A program made the position numbers and the translations under genes. Below, piece by piece: positions 13,951 to 21,778 of a stretch of 64,000 bases of DNA. Under the pieces are notes generated by a model. That model had not been told where the DNA came from, did not search any database, and worked only from the letters and a program-made list of their open reading frames with translations. Origin of the DNA: Bog-473 sp963728845 (GTDB lineage: Bacteria; Actinomycetota; Acidimicrobiia; Acidimicrobiales; RAAP-2); contig CAVSLS010000015.1 of assembly GCA_963728845.1 (NCBI GenBank), positions 1-64,000 on the forward strand. Direction: 5' to 3'. The number at the start of each line of letters is the position of its first letter. Within the stretch, counting starts at the first letter, position 1.

Positions 13951-13978
13951 TTGCCTATGTTCGCACGATTCTTATAGA
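13951..13978 (+). promoter_or_regulatory. Promoter of the methyltransferase-hydrolase-reductase operon
   Basis: TTGCCT (13951-13956) and TATAGA (13973-13978) are separated by 16 bases. The -10 box ends eight bases before GTG 13987, so the transcript would be leaderless. Confidence 0.5.
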
Positions 13979-13986
13979 CAGGCGCC

Positions 13987-14649
13987 GTGCGGACGATCCT
14001 CTTCGATCTTCTGGAGCGGATCGTGGCCACGTCGCCACCCCAGCCGGTCATTGAGTTCGGCGCGCTGCGGGCGCCGACCCAGACCCATCTCCCCGCGGTC
14101 CGTTCCGTCTTCGCCGGTTTCCGCTACTCCGGGGCCGACATGATGCCCGGTGTCGCCGTCGACCAGTTGCAGGATCTGCGCCGGCTCGGACTCCGCGACG
14201 GATCGATCGGCACGGCGCTCCTGTTCGACACCGTTGAGCACGTGGAAGATCCGCGTCAGGCAATGGCCGAGATCAGGCGGTGCCTTGCGCCCAACGGGAT
14301 TCTCTTCCTGACGAGTCACTTCTACTTTCCCAAACACGCGTACCCGTACGACTACTGGCGCTTCACCTCGGACGGTATCGCGTCCCTTCTCAAGGACTTC
14401 CCGCACCACCACGCAGCCGAGGGAGGCCTCCGGCTCTTCCCGCACACCGTTGTGGGCGTTGCCGGTGGAGCAGGACTCGAGGCGCAGCAGTGGGACCGCA
14501 GTGTCAAGGCGGTGGACGGCTGGCTGAAGCACGGTGCGACATCATGGAAAGAGCGCGCATTCAATTTCCTTCCCCCGGTTGTCGCACAGATCAGCTACGA
14601 GCGCTACGCCAAGATCGGGCGGTCGGCGAAGTCCGCGGCTGAGACGTGA
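13987..14649 (+). CDS. Class I SAM-dependent methyltransferase
   Basis: The 220-residue protein has a type 11 methyltransferase core: an early VIEFGA strand in place of the usual glycine-rich loop, a GADM motif, then ALLFDTVEHVEDPRQAM, where the DxxEHxxDP pattern is typical of the family, and LAPNGILFLTSHF. The C-terminal part (HAYPYDYWRFTSDG) is also common in this group. The target is unknown; such enzymes near glycosyltransferases often methylate sugars. The gene opens a run of three overlapping genes: its stop overlaps the next start in GTGA. The frame is intact. Confidence 0.8.
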   Translation: MRTILFDLLERIVATSPPQPVIEFGALRAPTQTHLPAVRSVFAGFRYSGADMMPGVAVDQLQDLRRLGLRDGSIGTALLFDTVEHVEDPRQAMAEIRRCLAPNGILFLTSHFYFPKHAYPYDYWRFTSDGIASLLKDFPHHHAAEGGLRLFPHTVVGVAGGAGLEAQQWDRSVKAVDGWLKHGATSWKERAFNFLPPVVAQISYERYAKIGRSAKSAAET

Positions 14650-15515
14650 CCGACGGAGCTCGGAAGAGCCGACTCAAGGTCAACGGCGTCGACCTGGCGT
14701 GGTCCGAGCGGGGGAGCGGCCCCGCGGGGACACCGACCCTCGTGCTCGTGCACGGGTTCACCGGCTCCTCCCACGACTTCGCCCTCCAGGTCGACGCCCT
14801 GGCGTCCGGCCGCCGGGTCGTCACCCTCGACCAGCGCGGCCACGGTCACTCGAGCAGGGTCGGGAACGTCGACGGCTACAGCATCGAGCAGCTGGTGGCG
14901 GACTGCATCGCCTTCCTCGAGTCCACCGGAAACGGTCCCGTCGACCTTCTCGGCCACTCCATGGGCGGCCGGGTGGTCATGGGCGTCGTGCTGAGCCGTC
15001 CCGACCTCGTGCGCTCCCTCGTGCTCATGGATACGAGCGCTTGGTCCTTCATGCCGCCCGACGAGGAGATCCGCACCATGGTGCGCACGTTCATGACCGC
15101 GTTCGACCCGGCCCAGGGCATGCCGGCGACGCTCAGCCTGGGAGGGCCGGAAGACGAGCTGATCGCGGCGGCCGTCCCCCCCGAGTGGCAGGCCGAGAAG
15201 GACGCCATCTTCACGGGCATGGACGCCTATGCCGTCAAGGCTCTCGGCATGGCGCTGATGGCCGACGTCGCCGACGGCGAGACCTCGCTCCGTGCCGACC
15301 TGCCGTCCATCACGTGTCCCACCACGGTCATCGTCGGGCAGCGGGACCACCCTCTGGTCGACCAGGCCCCGGAGCTGGCGGCGGAGCTGGCCGACGGCCG
15401 GCTCACGGTGATCCCCGGGGCGTACCACTCGCCCCAGCTCACGCACCCGGACGCATGGAGGGCCGCCGTCGAGGCGCATCTGGCGTGGGCCGCCGAGGCC
15501 CGCGCCCGGTCGTGA
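14646..15515 (+). CDS. Alpha/beta-hydrolase
   Basis: The 289-residue protein has the alpha/beta-hydrolase pattern: LVLVHGFTGSS for the oxyanion hole, nucleophile serine in GHSMGGR, an aspartate on the strand GQRDHPLVD, and the base histidine in AYHSPQL. It is a cytoplasmic esterase, lipase or related hydrolase with no signal peptide; the substrate is unknown. It starts with GTG overlapping the methyltransferase stop and ends overlapping the start of the aldo/keto reductase, so all three are probably translationally coupled. The frame is intact. Confidence 0.88.
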   Translation: MTDGARKSRLKVNGVDLAWSERGSGPAGTPTLVLVHGFTGSSHDFALQVDALASGRRVVTLDQRGHGHSSRVGNVDGYSIEQLVADCIAFLESTGNGPVDLLGHSMGGRVVMGVVLSRPDLVRSLVLMDTSAWSFMPPDEEIRTMVRTFMTAFDPAQGMPATLSLGGPEDELIAAAVPPEWQAEKDAIFTGMDAYAVKALGMALMADVADGETSLRADLPSITCPTTVIVGQRDHPLVDQAPELAAELADGRLTVIPGAYHSPQLTHPDAWRAAVEAHLAWAAEARARS

Positions 15516-16522
15516 GCGACGCCGCGGTCCCGCCGCGGGCGAGCGACCGCATCGCGCTGGCGGGCTCCGACGTCGCCATCCCACCCCTGGGCGTGGGGAC
15601 ATGGGCCTGGGGCGACAAGGGCACGTGGGGCATGGGCGGCTATGACCAGGCGCTCACGGAGTCGACCATCCGGGACGCGTGGGAGGCCAGCATCGAGGCC
15701 GGCGTCGTGCTGTTCGACACGGCCGAGGTGTACGGCAATGGCGAGAGCGAGCGCATCATCGGTCGCCTGTTGGCCGCCGATCCAGGGGTACGAGAGCGCG
15801 TCGTCATTGCCTCGAAGTTCATGCCCAGCCCGTGGAAGCTCAACGTGCACTCGGCCCTGCTCTCGGCGGCGCGACAGTCGTGCCGCCGGCTGGGGATCGA
15901 GTCGATCGACCTGTACCAGATCCACGGACCGATCTCGCTGCGCTCCCACGGCGCGCTGGCCGACGCTCTGGCCGCCGCCAAATCCGAGGGGCTGGTGCGG
16001 GCGGTCGGCGTCTCCAACTACTCGGCCAAGGAGACGCGCGCCATGGACGCCGCCCTGCGCCGGCGCGGCCTCCGGCTCGCGAGCAACCAGGTTGAGTTCT
16101 CGCTCCTGCGGACGATGCCGCTCCGGGTCGGCCTTCTCGGCTGCTGCCGCGAGCTCGGCGTGGTGCCCCTGGCCTACTCGCCCATCGGGCAGGGGCGGCT
16201 CACCGGCAAGTACTCGGCGGCCAACCCGCCCCCGGGCAGCCGCACGTTCTCGGCCCACCCGATGGCCGAGGTCGACGAGGTCGTGGCGGAGCTGCGCCGC
16301 ACGGGCGAGGCCCACGGAGGCCGGACGCCGAGCCAGGTCGCGCTGGCCTGGCTCGTCGCCCAGGGCGCGGTACCCATCCCCGGGGCCAAGAACCGCGTGC
16401 AGGCCGAGGAGAACGCGGGTTCGCTCGGGTGGCGCATGACCGATGAGGAGCTGGCCCGCCTGAATGCGGCCGCCCTGTACGGCAAGCGGGGGATCGGCCA
16501 GCGCGTCTGGCAGCACGGCTGA
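15512..16522 (+). CDS. Aldo/keto reductase
   Basis: The 336-residue protein carries the aldo/keto reductase signatures in order: LGVGTWAWGD, the catalytic DTAEVYGNGESE (Asp and Tyr), ASKF (Lys), QIHG (His), GVSNYS, NQVEFSLL, and the NADPH-binding IPGAKNRVQAEEN near the end. It would reduce an aldehyde or ketone with NADPH in the cytoplasm. GTG 15512 overlaps the hydrolase stop (GTGA). The frame is intact. It is the last gene of the three-gene unit; ctaG follows after 21 bases with its own -10 box. Confidence 0.92.
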   Translation: MSDAAVPPRASDRIALAGSDVAIPPLGVGTWAWGDKGTWGMGGYDQALTESTIRDAWEASIEAGVVLFDTAEVYGNGESERIIGRLLAADPGVRERVVIASKFMPSPWKLNVHSALLSAARQSCRRLGIESIDLYQIHGPISLRSHGALADALAAAKSEGLVRAVGVSNYSAKETRAMDAALRRRGLRLASNQVEFSLLRTMPLRVGLLGCCRELGVVPLAYSPIGQGRLTGKYSAANPPPGSRTFSAHPMAEVDEVVAELRRTGEAHGGRTPSQVALAWLVAQGAVPIPGAKNRVQAEENAGSLGWRMTDEELARLNAAALYGKRGIGQRVWQHG

Positions 16523-16531
16523 GGGCGGCGG

Positions 16532-16537
16532 TAGCGT
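16532..16537 (+). promoter_or_regulatory. -10 box of ctaG
   Basis: TAGCGT lies six bases before GTG 16544, a leaderless layout. Confidence 0.35.
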
Positions 16538-16543
16538 CACAAG

Positions 16544-17503
16544 GTGATCGCCGTCCTCGCCGACGCGGGGCTCCCGCCGTTGCACGGGTCGCAGTTCGCC
16601 TCCACGCAATTCGACTTCGTTCCGGTGGCGATGATCGTCGCCGCCCTCGCTCTCTACCTGTGGGGCGTACGCCGCAACAACGCGCTGCACCCGCGGCACC
16701 CGTGGTCGGCCGGCAAGACGACCGCCTTCATCGGTGCGCTCGTCACGACAGCGGTGGCCATCTTCAGCTTCGTCGGCGTCTATGACGGCGAGCTGTTCTG
16801 GGACCACATGGTGCAGCACCTCCTGCTCATCATGGTGGCCGCTCCGCTCTTCGCCATCTCATCCCCCTTGGAGCTGGCCTGGCGCTCCACCACGGGCACC
16901 GCGCACCTCGTCGTCAGCGAATCGCTGCGATCGCCGGTGGCCCGGGTCCTCGGGCATCCGGCGGTCGCTTTCGTGCTCTACGCCGTCCTCATCCCGGTCA
17001 GCCACTTGACGACCTGGTACAACCTCACCCTCGAGAACGAGAACCTGCACAACGCCGAGCACCTCGCGTTCCTCGTCGTGGGCTACCTGTTCTGGCGCCA
17101 GATCTTCGGGAACGATCCGAACTGCTATCGCCTCCACCCCGCGCTGCAGTTCTTCTACCTTTTCCTGGCCATTCCGATCGACACGTTCACCGGGCTGTCC
17201 CTCGCCGGCGCGGCCAAGGAGTTGTTTCCGGCCTACCTCGCCACCCACCGCCACTGGGGCCCGTCCTACGTGGTCGACCTGCACGCCGGCGGCTCCATCA
17301 TGTGGGTGGTGGGCGACACGCTCATGCTCTGGCCCATGATCCCCGTCGCCCTGCGCTGGATGCACCTGGAAGAGCGCAAGGCCGTGCGCATCGACCGCGA
17401 ACTCGACGCACAGGCGGCGGAGGAGGCAGGCGCGGGTCCGTCGCCCGCTCAGCCCCCGAGGTCCATCAACTCCACCCGCACCCCGTCGGGGTCCGTGCAG
17501 TAG
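16544..17503 (+). CDS. ctaG: CtaG/Caa3-type cytochrome c oxidase assembly protein
   Basis: The 319-residue protein is a polytopic membrane protein of the caa3_CtaG family. It shows the conserved histidines of the family: WDHMVQHLLLIMVAAPL, HNAEHLAFLVVGYLFW, and a late DLHAGGSIMWVVGDTL. Seven or so membrane segments are visible. The family is needed for maturation of caa3-type cytochrome c oxidase, probably copper delivery, in the cytoplasmic membrane. No oxidase subunits are in the window. Its last 55 bases overlap the end of the convergent VOC gene, so its Pro/Ser-rich tail is constrained by that gene. The frame is intact. Confidence 0.92.
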   Translation: MIAVLADAGLPPLHGSQFASTQFDFVPVAMIVAALALYLWGVRRNNALHPRHPWSAGKTTAFIGALVTTAVAIFSFVGVYDGELFWDHMVQHLLLIMVAAPLFAISSPLELAWRSTTGTAHLVVSESLRSPVARVLGHPAVAFVLYAVLIPVSHLTTWYNLTLENENLHNAEHLAFLVVGYLFWRQIFGNDPNCYRLHPALQFFYLFLAIPIDTFTGLSLAGAAKELFPAYLATHRHWGPSYVVDLHAGGSIMWVVGDTLMLWPMIPVALRWMHLEERKAVRIDRELDAQAAEEAGAGPSPAQPPRSINSTRTPSGSVQ

Positions 17504-17901
17504 ACGAATTCGAGGGATGTCCCGCCGACGTCGATGACCGTCCGGCTCGATTCGACCACGGCGCCCCCGAGCTCGACGATGCGGGCCGTCGTCGCCGCCA
17601 CGTCGCGCACCCGGAAGGAGAGGTGGGTCAGGCCGAGCTGGTTGACCGCACGCCGTTCCCGGCTCCCGAACGGCGCCGGCTCGCTGAAGGCGAGGAGCTC
17701 AATCGCCGTCGGGCCTCGCCGGATGAACTGTGACGCCACCACGACGTCGGGCAGGTCCATGAGGCGGGCGAACTCGGATCCGATGGCGTGCGATTCGGCC
17801 GTCTCGAAGCCGAGGGCTTCGCAGTAGAAGCGCAGCGACCGTTCGAGATCGCCCACGCAGATGCCGACGTGCGAAAAGGCTGGTCCGGGGGCGTCCTCCA
17901 C
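17449..17901 (-). CDS. VOC-superfamily (glyoxalase-like) protein
   Basis: The 150-residue protein has two beta-alpha-beta-beta-beta modules typical of the vicinal oxygen chelate fold: SHVGICVGDLERSLRFYCEAL near the start and THLSFRVRDVAATTARIVELG in the second half, ending CTDPDGVRVELMDL. Metal ligands are plausible at the first histidine, IELL glutamate, second histidine and VELM glutamate. It lies beside the B12-dependent mutase gene, so methylmalonyl-CoA epimerase was considered, but the epimerase-specific central region is not evident; glyoxalase or dioxygenase activity is equally possible. Start GTG 17901 is likely; the frame is intact. Confidence 0.8.
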   Translation of the reverse strand: MEDAPGPAFSHVGICVGDLERSLRFYCEALGFETAESHAIGSEFARLMDLPDVVVASQFIRRGPTAIELLAFSEPAPFGSRERRAVNQLGLTHLSFRVRDVAATTARIVELGGAVVESSRTVIDVGGTSLEFVYCTDPDGVRVELMDLGG

Positions 17902-17945
17902 GGCCCGTAGTCTGCCGCATGTGGCCCGCCCGCCCCGATCCTCCG

Positions 17946-17951
17946 TAGTCT
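17946..17951 (+). promoter_or_regulatory. -10 box of the acyl-CoA mutase gene
   Basis: TAGTCT lies seven bases before GTG 17959, a leaderless layout. Confidence 0.4.
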
Positions 17952-17958
17952 CGGTGTC

Positions 17959-19566
17959 GTGACACCGCAGAAGCACGACCCCGAGGACACACCGGAGCGG
18001 AGCACCGACTCGGGCATCGCCATCAACCCCGTCTACCGCGCCGAGGACCTCGAGGGCTGGGACCCGTCGGTCCAGTTGGGCGAGCCGGGCTCGTTCCCCT
18101 ACACCCGTGGCGTCCACCCCCGGATGTACCGCTCGAAGCTCTGGACGATGCGCCAGTACGCCGGCTTCGGCTCGGCCGAGGCCACCAACCAGCGCTTCAA
18201 GTTCCTTCTCGACGCCGGTCAGACCGGTCTGTCGTGCGCCTTCGACCTGCCCACGCAGATGGGCTACGACTCCGACCACCCCCGGGCCGAGGGCGAGGTC
18301 GGCAAGGTCGGCGTGGCCATCGACTCCCTGGCCGACATGCGGCTCCTCATGGCCGACCTCCCGATGGACAAGGTCACCACGTCCATGACGATCAACGCCA
18401 CCGGAGCCATCCTGCTGCTCCTGTACCAGCTGGTGGCCGAGGAGCAAGGTGTGCCGGGCGACAAGATCCGGGGCACCATCCAGAACGACATCTTGAAGGA
18501 GTACATCGCCCGGGGGACCTACATCTACCCACCCCGGCCCTCCATGCGCCTGATCGTCGACACGTTCGCCTACTGCGCCGCGAACCTGCCCAGCTGGAAC
18601 ACCATCTCCATCTCGGGGTACCACATCCGTGAGGCCGGCTCGACGGCGGTCCAGGAGATCGCGTTCACCTTGGCCAACGGCATCGCCTACGTCGAGGCGG
18701 CCATCGCGGCCGGCATGGACGTCGACGCGTTTGCACCTCGTCTGTCGTTCTTCTGGAACGCGCACAACAACCTCTTCGAGGAGGTCGCCAAGTACCGGGC
18801 GGCACGGCGCATGTGGGCCCGCATCATGACCGAGCGTTTCGGCGCCAAGGACGAGCGCTCCAAGATGCTGCGGTTCCACACCCAGACCGGCGGGTCGACC
18901 CTCACCGCGCAGCAGCCGGAGAACAACATCGTGCGGGTCACCGTCCAGAGCCTGGCAGCCGCGCTCGGGGGCACCCAGAGCCTGCACACCAACGGCTTCG
19001 ACGAGGCGCTCGGCTTGCCCACCACGCGCGCGGCCAAGATCGCATTGCGCACCCAGCAGATCGTCGGCTTCGAGTCGGGCGTGGCCGACACGGTCGACCC
19101 GCTGGCCGGCTCGTACTTCGTCGAGGCGCTGACCGACGAAGTCGAGGCGGCGGCCAACGCCTACCTGGAACGCATCGAACGATTGGGCGGGGCCGTCGCC
19201 GCCATCGAGGCCCGGTTCATGCAAGAGGAGATCGAGGCCGCCGCCTACAGCTTCGCCAAGTCGGTCGACGACGGCGAGAAGGTGGTCGTCGGGGTCAACC
19301 GCTTCACCGACGACGAGGACGAGCACACCGAGGTGTTCCCGATCGACGTGAAGCTCCAACGGCTCCAGATCGACCGCACCAGGTCCGTGCGGGCGGCGCG
19401 GGACCAGGCCGCGGTCGACCGCGCCCTGGCCGACGTCGCCGAGACGGCCAAGGGTGCCGGGAACCTGCTCGTACCCATGAAGGCGGCCCTCAAGGAGATG
19501 GCCACCCTGGGCGAGGTGGCCGACGTCCTGCGCGGCGAGTTCGGCGTCTACCAGCCCGGGGGCTGA
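17959..19566 (+). CDS. Adenosylcobalamin-dependent acyl-CoA mutase, large (catalytic) subunit, methylmalonyl-CoA mutase type
   Basis: The 535-residue protein is the TIM-barrel substrate subunit without the C-terminal B12 domain, so it needs a separate small subunit that is not in the window. It shows FPYTRGVHPRMY, WTMRQYAGFG, FDLPTQMGYDSDH, TMTINATG, QNDILKEYIARGTYIYPPRP, SISGYHIREAGS and LHTNGFDEALGLPT. Tyr57 (in RMY) and Arg197 (in PSMRLI) match the two residues that define methylmalonyl-CoA mutase rather than isobutyryl-CoA mutase; the specificity call is inference. The reaction interconverts succinyl-CoA and methylmalonyl-CoA. Its cofactor could come from the adenosyltransferase at 7272-7814, and propionyl-CoA carboxylation from the gene at 21779-23545. 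Confidence 0.9.
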   Translation: MTPQKHDPEDTPERSTDSGIAINPVYRAEDLEGWDPSVQLGEPGSFPYTRGVHPRMYRSKLWTMRQYAGFGSAEATNQRFKFLLDAGQTGLSCAFDLPTQMGYDSDHPRAEGEVGKVGVAIDSLADMRLLMADLPMDKVTTSMTINATGAILLLLYQLVAEEQGVPGDKIRGTIQNDILKEYIARGTYIYPPRPSMRLIVDTFAYCAANLPSWNTISISGYHIREAGSTAVQEIAFTLANGIAYVEAAIAAGMDVDAFAPRLSFFWNAHNNLFEEVAKYRAARRMWARIMTERFGAKDERSKMLRFHTQTGGSTLTAQQPENNIVRVTVQSLAAALGGTQSLHTNGFDEALGLPTTRAAKIALRTQQIVGFESGVADTVDPLAGSYFVEALTDEVEAAANAYLERIERLGGAVAAIEARFMQEEIEAAAYSFAKSVDDGEKVVVGVNRFTDDEDEHTEVFPIDVKLQRLQIDRTRSVRAARDQAAVDRALADVAETAKGAGNLLVPMKAALKEMATLGEVADVLRGEFGVYQPGG

Positions 19567-19570
19567 GGCC

Positions 19571-20240
19571 GTGGCCGGGGAAGGACCGAGCGAGGTTCTG
19601 GCCCCTGTTCGATCTCGTCGTCCGCACGCCTCGCCTGGAGCTGCGCCTGCTCCGGGAAGACGAGTTCGCCGACTTCGTCGAGCTTGTCGACGCGGGCATC
19701 CACGAGCCCGGAACGATGCCGTTCTTCTTCCCGTGGACCGACGTCGAGCCGCAGCAGCGGGCGCGGGAGGCGGCGCAGTGGATGTGGCGGCACCGAGCGA
19801 ACTGGTCGCCCGACAAGTGGACGTTCACCGGCGCGGCGTCTCGTGGACGGGAAGCCCGTCGGCATGCAGGACCTGGCTGCCGAGCACTTCCGTGCCGTGC
19901 GCTCCGTCGAGACCGGCTCGTGGCTGGGGCGTGACGCATCAGGGCCAGGGGCTGGGACGCGAGATGCGCGAGGCGATGTTGCACCTGGCCTTCGCCGGCC
20001 TCGGTGCACAAGAGGCGCTGAGCGGCGCCTTCGAGGACAACACCGCGTCGTTGGCCACCTCGCGCTCGGTCGGCTACGAGGAGAACGGGGAGGCCCAGGG
20101 GACCGCGGCGCGACGGTTCGGGCCGCACGGTCCGCTTCCGCATCGGTCGCGACGACCTGGGAAGAACGTCGGCGCGCGACGACATTGAGATCGTCGGGCT
20201 CGAGGGCTGCCTCGACATGTTCGTCGGGCCGCCCGGTTGA
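19571..20240 (+). pseudogene. GNAT acetyltransferase (RimJ/RimL type), three or more frameshifts
   Basis: Joined across frames this region encodes a complete RimJ/RimL-like N-acetyltransferase: RTPRLELRLLREDEF at the first strand, a central DGKPVGMQDLAAEHFR segment, the acetyl-CoA loop in HQGQGLGREMREAML, and the C-terminal GYEENGE. The frame changes near 19612, 19840, 19930 and 20130, and the last part ends at TGA 20238-20240. All conserved segments survive, and the density of shifts within 670 bases is higher than elsewhere, so sequence error is likely. GTG 19571, four bases after the mutase stop, is the best start. Substrate unknown. Confidence 0.65.
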
Positions 20241-20287
20241 GCCCGCAGCCACCTAGGCTGGGCCGGCCCGGCTCGCGAGCTCGCGCA

Positions 20288-20584
20288 TCAGGCCGTGACG
20301 ACACCCTCGAAGTGCTCCACTACCGGGAACGGGTCGTAGAAATGGTGCAGCGCGGCGCGCCAGTCCTGGTAGGCCGCCGATCCCCGGAAACCCTCCGTGT
20401 GGTCTTCGAGGCGCTCCCACTCCACGAGGAGCAGGAAGCAGCTCGGGCGCTCCACGCAGCGCTCCACGCGTAGCGAGACGAAGCCGGGGCTGGCGGCGAT
20501 GATGTGCTTGGCCGCCTCCATCGCCTCGACGAACTCGTCCTCCCGCCCGGCGACGACCTCGAGGATGGCGTGCTCGGTGATCAT
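20288..20584 (-). CDS. Antibiotic biosynthesis monooxygenase (ABM)-domain protein
   Basis: The 98-residue protein fits the small ferredoxin-like ABM fold: HAILEVVAGREDEFVEAM at the start, ASPGFVSLRVERC in the middle, LLLVEWERLEDHTEGFRGS near the end. Members are cofactor-free monooxygenases or heme-degrading or stress proteins; the function here cannot be chosen. Its ATG overlaps the stop of the M20 hydrolase gene (ATGA), so it is the downstream gene of that operon. The frame is intact. Confidence 0.85.
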   Translation of the reverse strand: MITEHAILEVVAGREDEFVEAMEAAKHIIAASPGFVSLRVERCVERPSCFLLLVEWERLEDHTEGFRGSAAYQDWRAALHHFYDPFPVVEHFEGVVTA

Positions 20585-21756
20585 CGGCCGAGCAGGCGGC
20601 CCCGCAGCGCCGGATCGGTGGCGGCGTCGATCGCGGTCCAGGCCAGGGCCACGGCTCCGTCGCGCACGGCGGCGTCGGCCGACTCGGTGATGCAGGCGGC
20701 CGCGAACTCGCGCTGATGGTTGACGGCGCCGCCGGCCTCTATCCCGATGAGCGGGTGGATAGTGGGCACGGCGAGCGAGACGTTGGCCATGTCGGTGGAC
20801 AAGGTCGGCGGGGGCGTGCCGGCGTCGTCCGCGTCGAACCTCCGGCCGAGCGCCTCCGCGTTGGCGCGGTAGACCCCGAGCAGCGTCGGGTCGGCCTCCA
20901 TGTGCGAGTACACGGGCGCCAGCTCCTCGTACGCGACTCGGCAACCGGTGGCGAGGGCGCCTGCCTCGAAGCAGGCCTCCACCCGGGTCCGCAGCGTGGC
21001 GAGACCCTCCATGGTGCGTGCGCGGACCATGTAGCGGGCGGTGACGGCGGCCGGGATGACGTTGGCCGCGGCCGAGCTGGCGGCGACCACGCCGTGCACC
21101 TGGTCCCCCGGGGGCAGCTGTTGACGCAGGAGGCCGATCGCCACCTGGGCCACCGTGAGTGCGTCCTGGGCGTTCACCCCCTCCCAGGGCGCGGCCGACG
21201 CGTGCGCCTCCCGCCCGCTGTAGTGGACGTCGAAATGCGCCACGGCCAGGCAGGCCCCGTTGAGCCGCTCGGCCGGCCAGGGGTGGACCATCATGGCGGC
21301 GTGCACGCCGGCGAAGGCGCCGCGTTCGAGCATCAGCACCTTGCCGCCGCCGCCTTCCTCGGCCGGTGTGCCGAGCACGCGGACCGTGAGCCCGACGTCG
21401 TCGGCGACCGCGGCCAGGGCCAGGCCGGCGCCGACGGCGGAGGCGGCGATGATGTTGTGCCCGCAGGCGTGGCCGATACCGGGCAGCGCGTCGTACTCGG
21501 CGCACACCGCCACCACGAGCTCCCCCTCGCCCGAGCGGGACTCGAGGGCCGTCGGCAGGTCGTACACGCCTTCATCCACCGAGAGACCGCCAGCCCGCAT
21601 CGTCTCCGACACGGCACGGGCGGAGGTCGTCTCTTCGAAGCAGAGCTCCGGCGTGGCGTGGAGGCGGTGGCTGAGTGCGACGAGATCGTCGAGGTTGTCG
21701 TCGACGACGGCGGCGGCGGCCACTTTGGCCGCCGAGGAATCGGGCCCGGCGGTCAC
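20581..21756 (-). CDS. M20-family amidohydrolase/peptidase
   Basis: The 391-residue protein has the features of the M20D amidohydrolase group: LSHRLHATPELCFEE, AEYDALPGIGHACGHN with metal ligands, the catalytic glutamate pair GTPAEEGGGGK, HPWPAE, a dimerisation domain with HFDVHYSGREAHASAAPWEG, and a late HPLIG. The group removes acyl groups from amino acids or aminobenzoyl compounds with a dinuclear zinc centre. It starts 22 bases after the biotin carboxylase stop and overlaps the ABM gene, so three genes probably form one transcript. The frame is intact. Confidence 0.9.
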   Translation of the reverse strand: MTAGPDSSAAKVAAAAVVDDNLDDLVALSHRLHATPELCFEETTSARAVSETMRAGGLSVDEGVYDLPTALESRSGEGELVVAVCAEYDALPGIGHACGHNIIAASAVGAGLALAAVADDVGLTVRVLGTPAEEGGGGKVLMLERGAFAGVHAAMMVHPWPAERLNGACLAVAHFDVHYSGREAHASAAPWEGVNAQDALTVAQVAIGLLRQQLPPGDQVHGVVAASSAAANVIPAAVTARYMVRARTMEGLATLRTRVEACFEAGALATGCRVAYEELAPVYSHMEADPTLLGVYRANAEALGRRFDADDAGTPPPTLSTDMANVSLAVPTIHPLIGIEAGGAVNHQREFAAACITESADAAVRDGAVALAWTAIDAATDPALRGRLLGR

Positions 21757-21778
21757 CGCTGGGTCACCCTCACCCCAC

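Noticed and set aside
17449..17901. Methylmalonyl-CoA epimerase
   Set aside because: It is next to the mutase and has the right fold and length, but the epimerase-specific central segment is not seen; kept as VOC protein.
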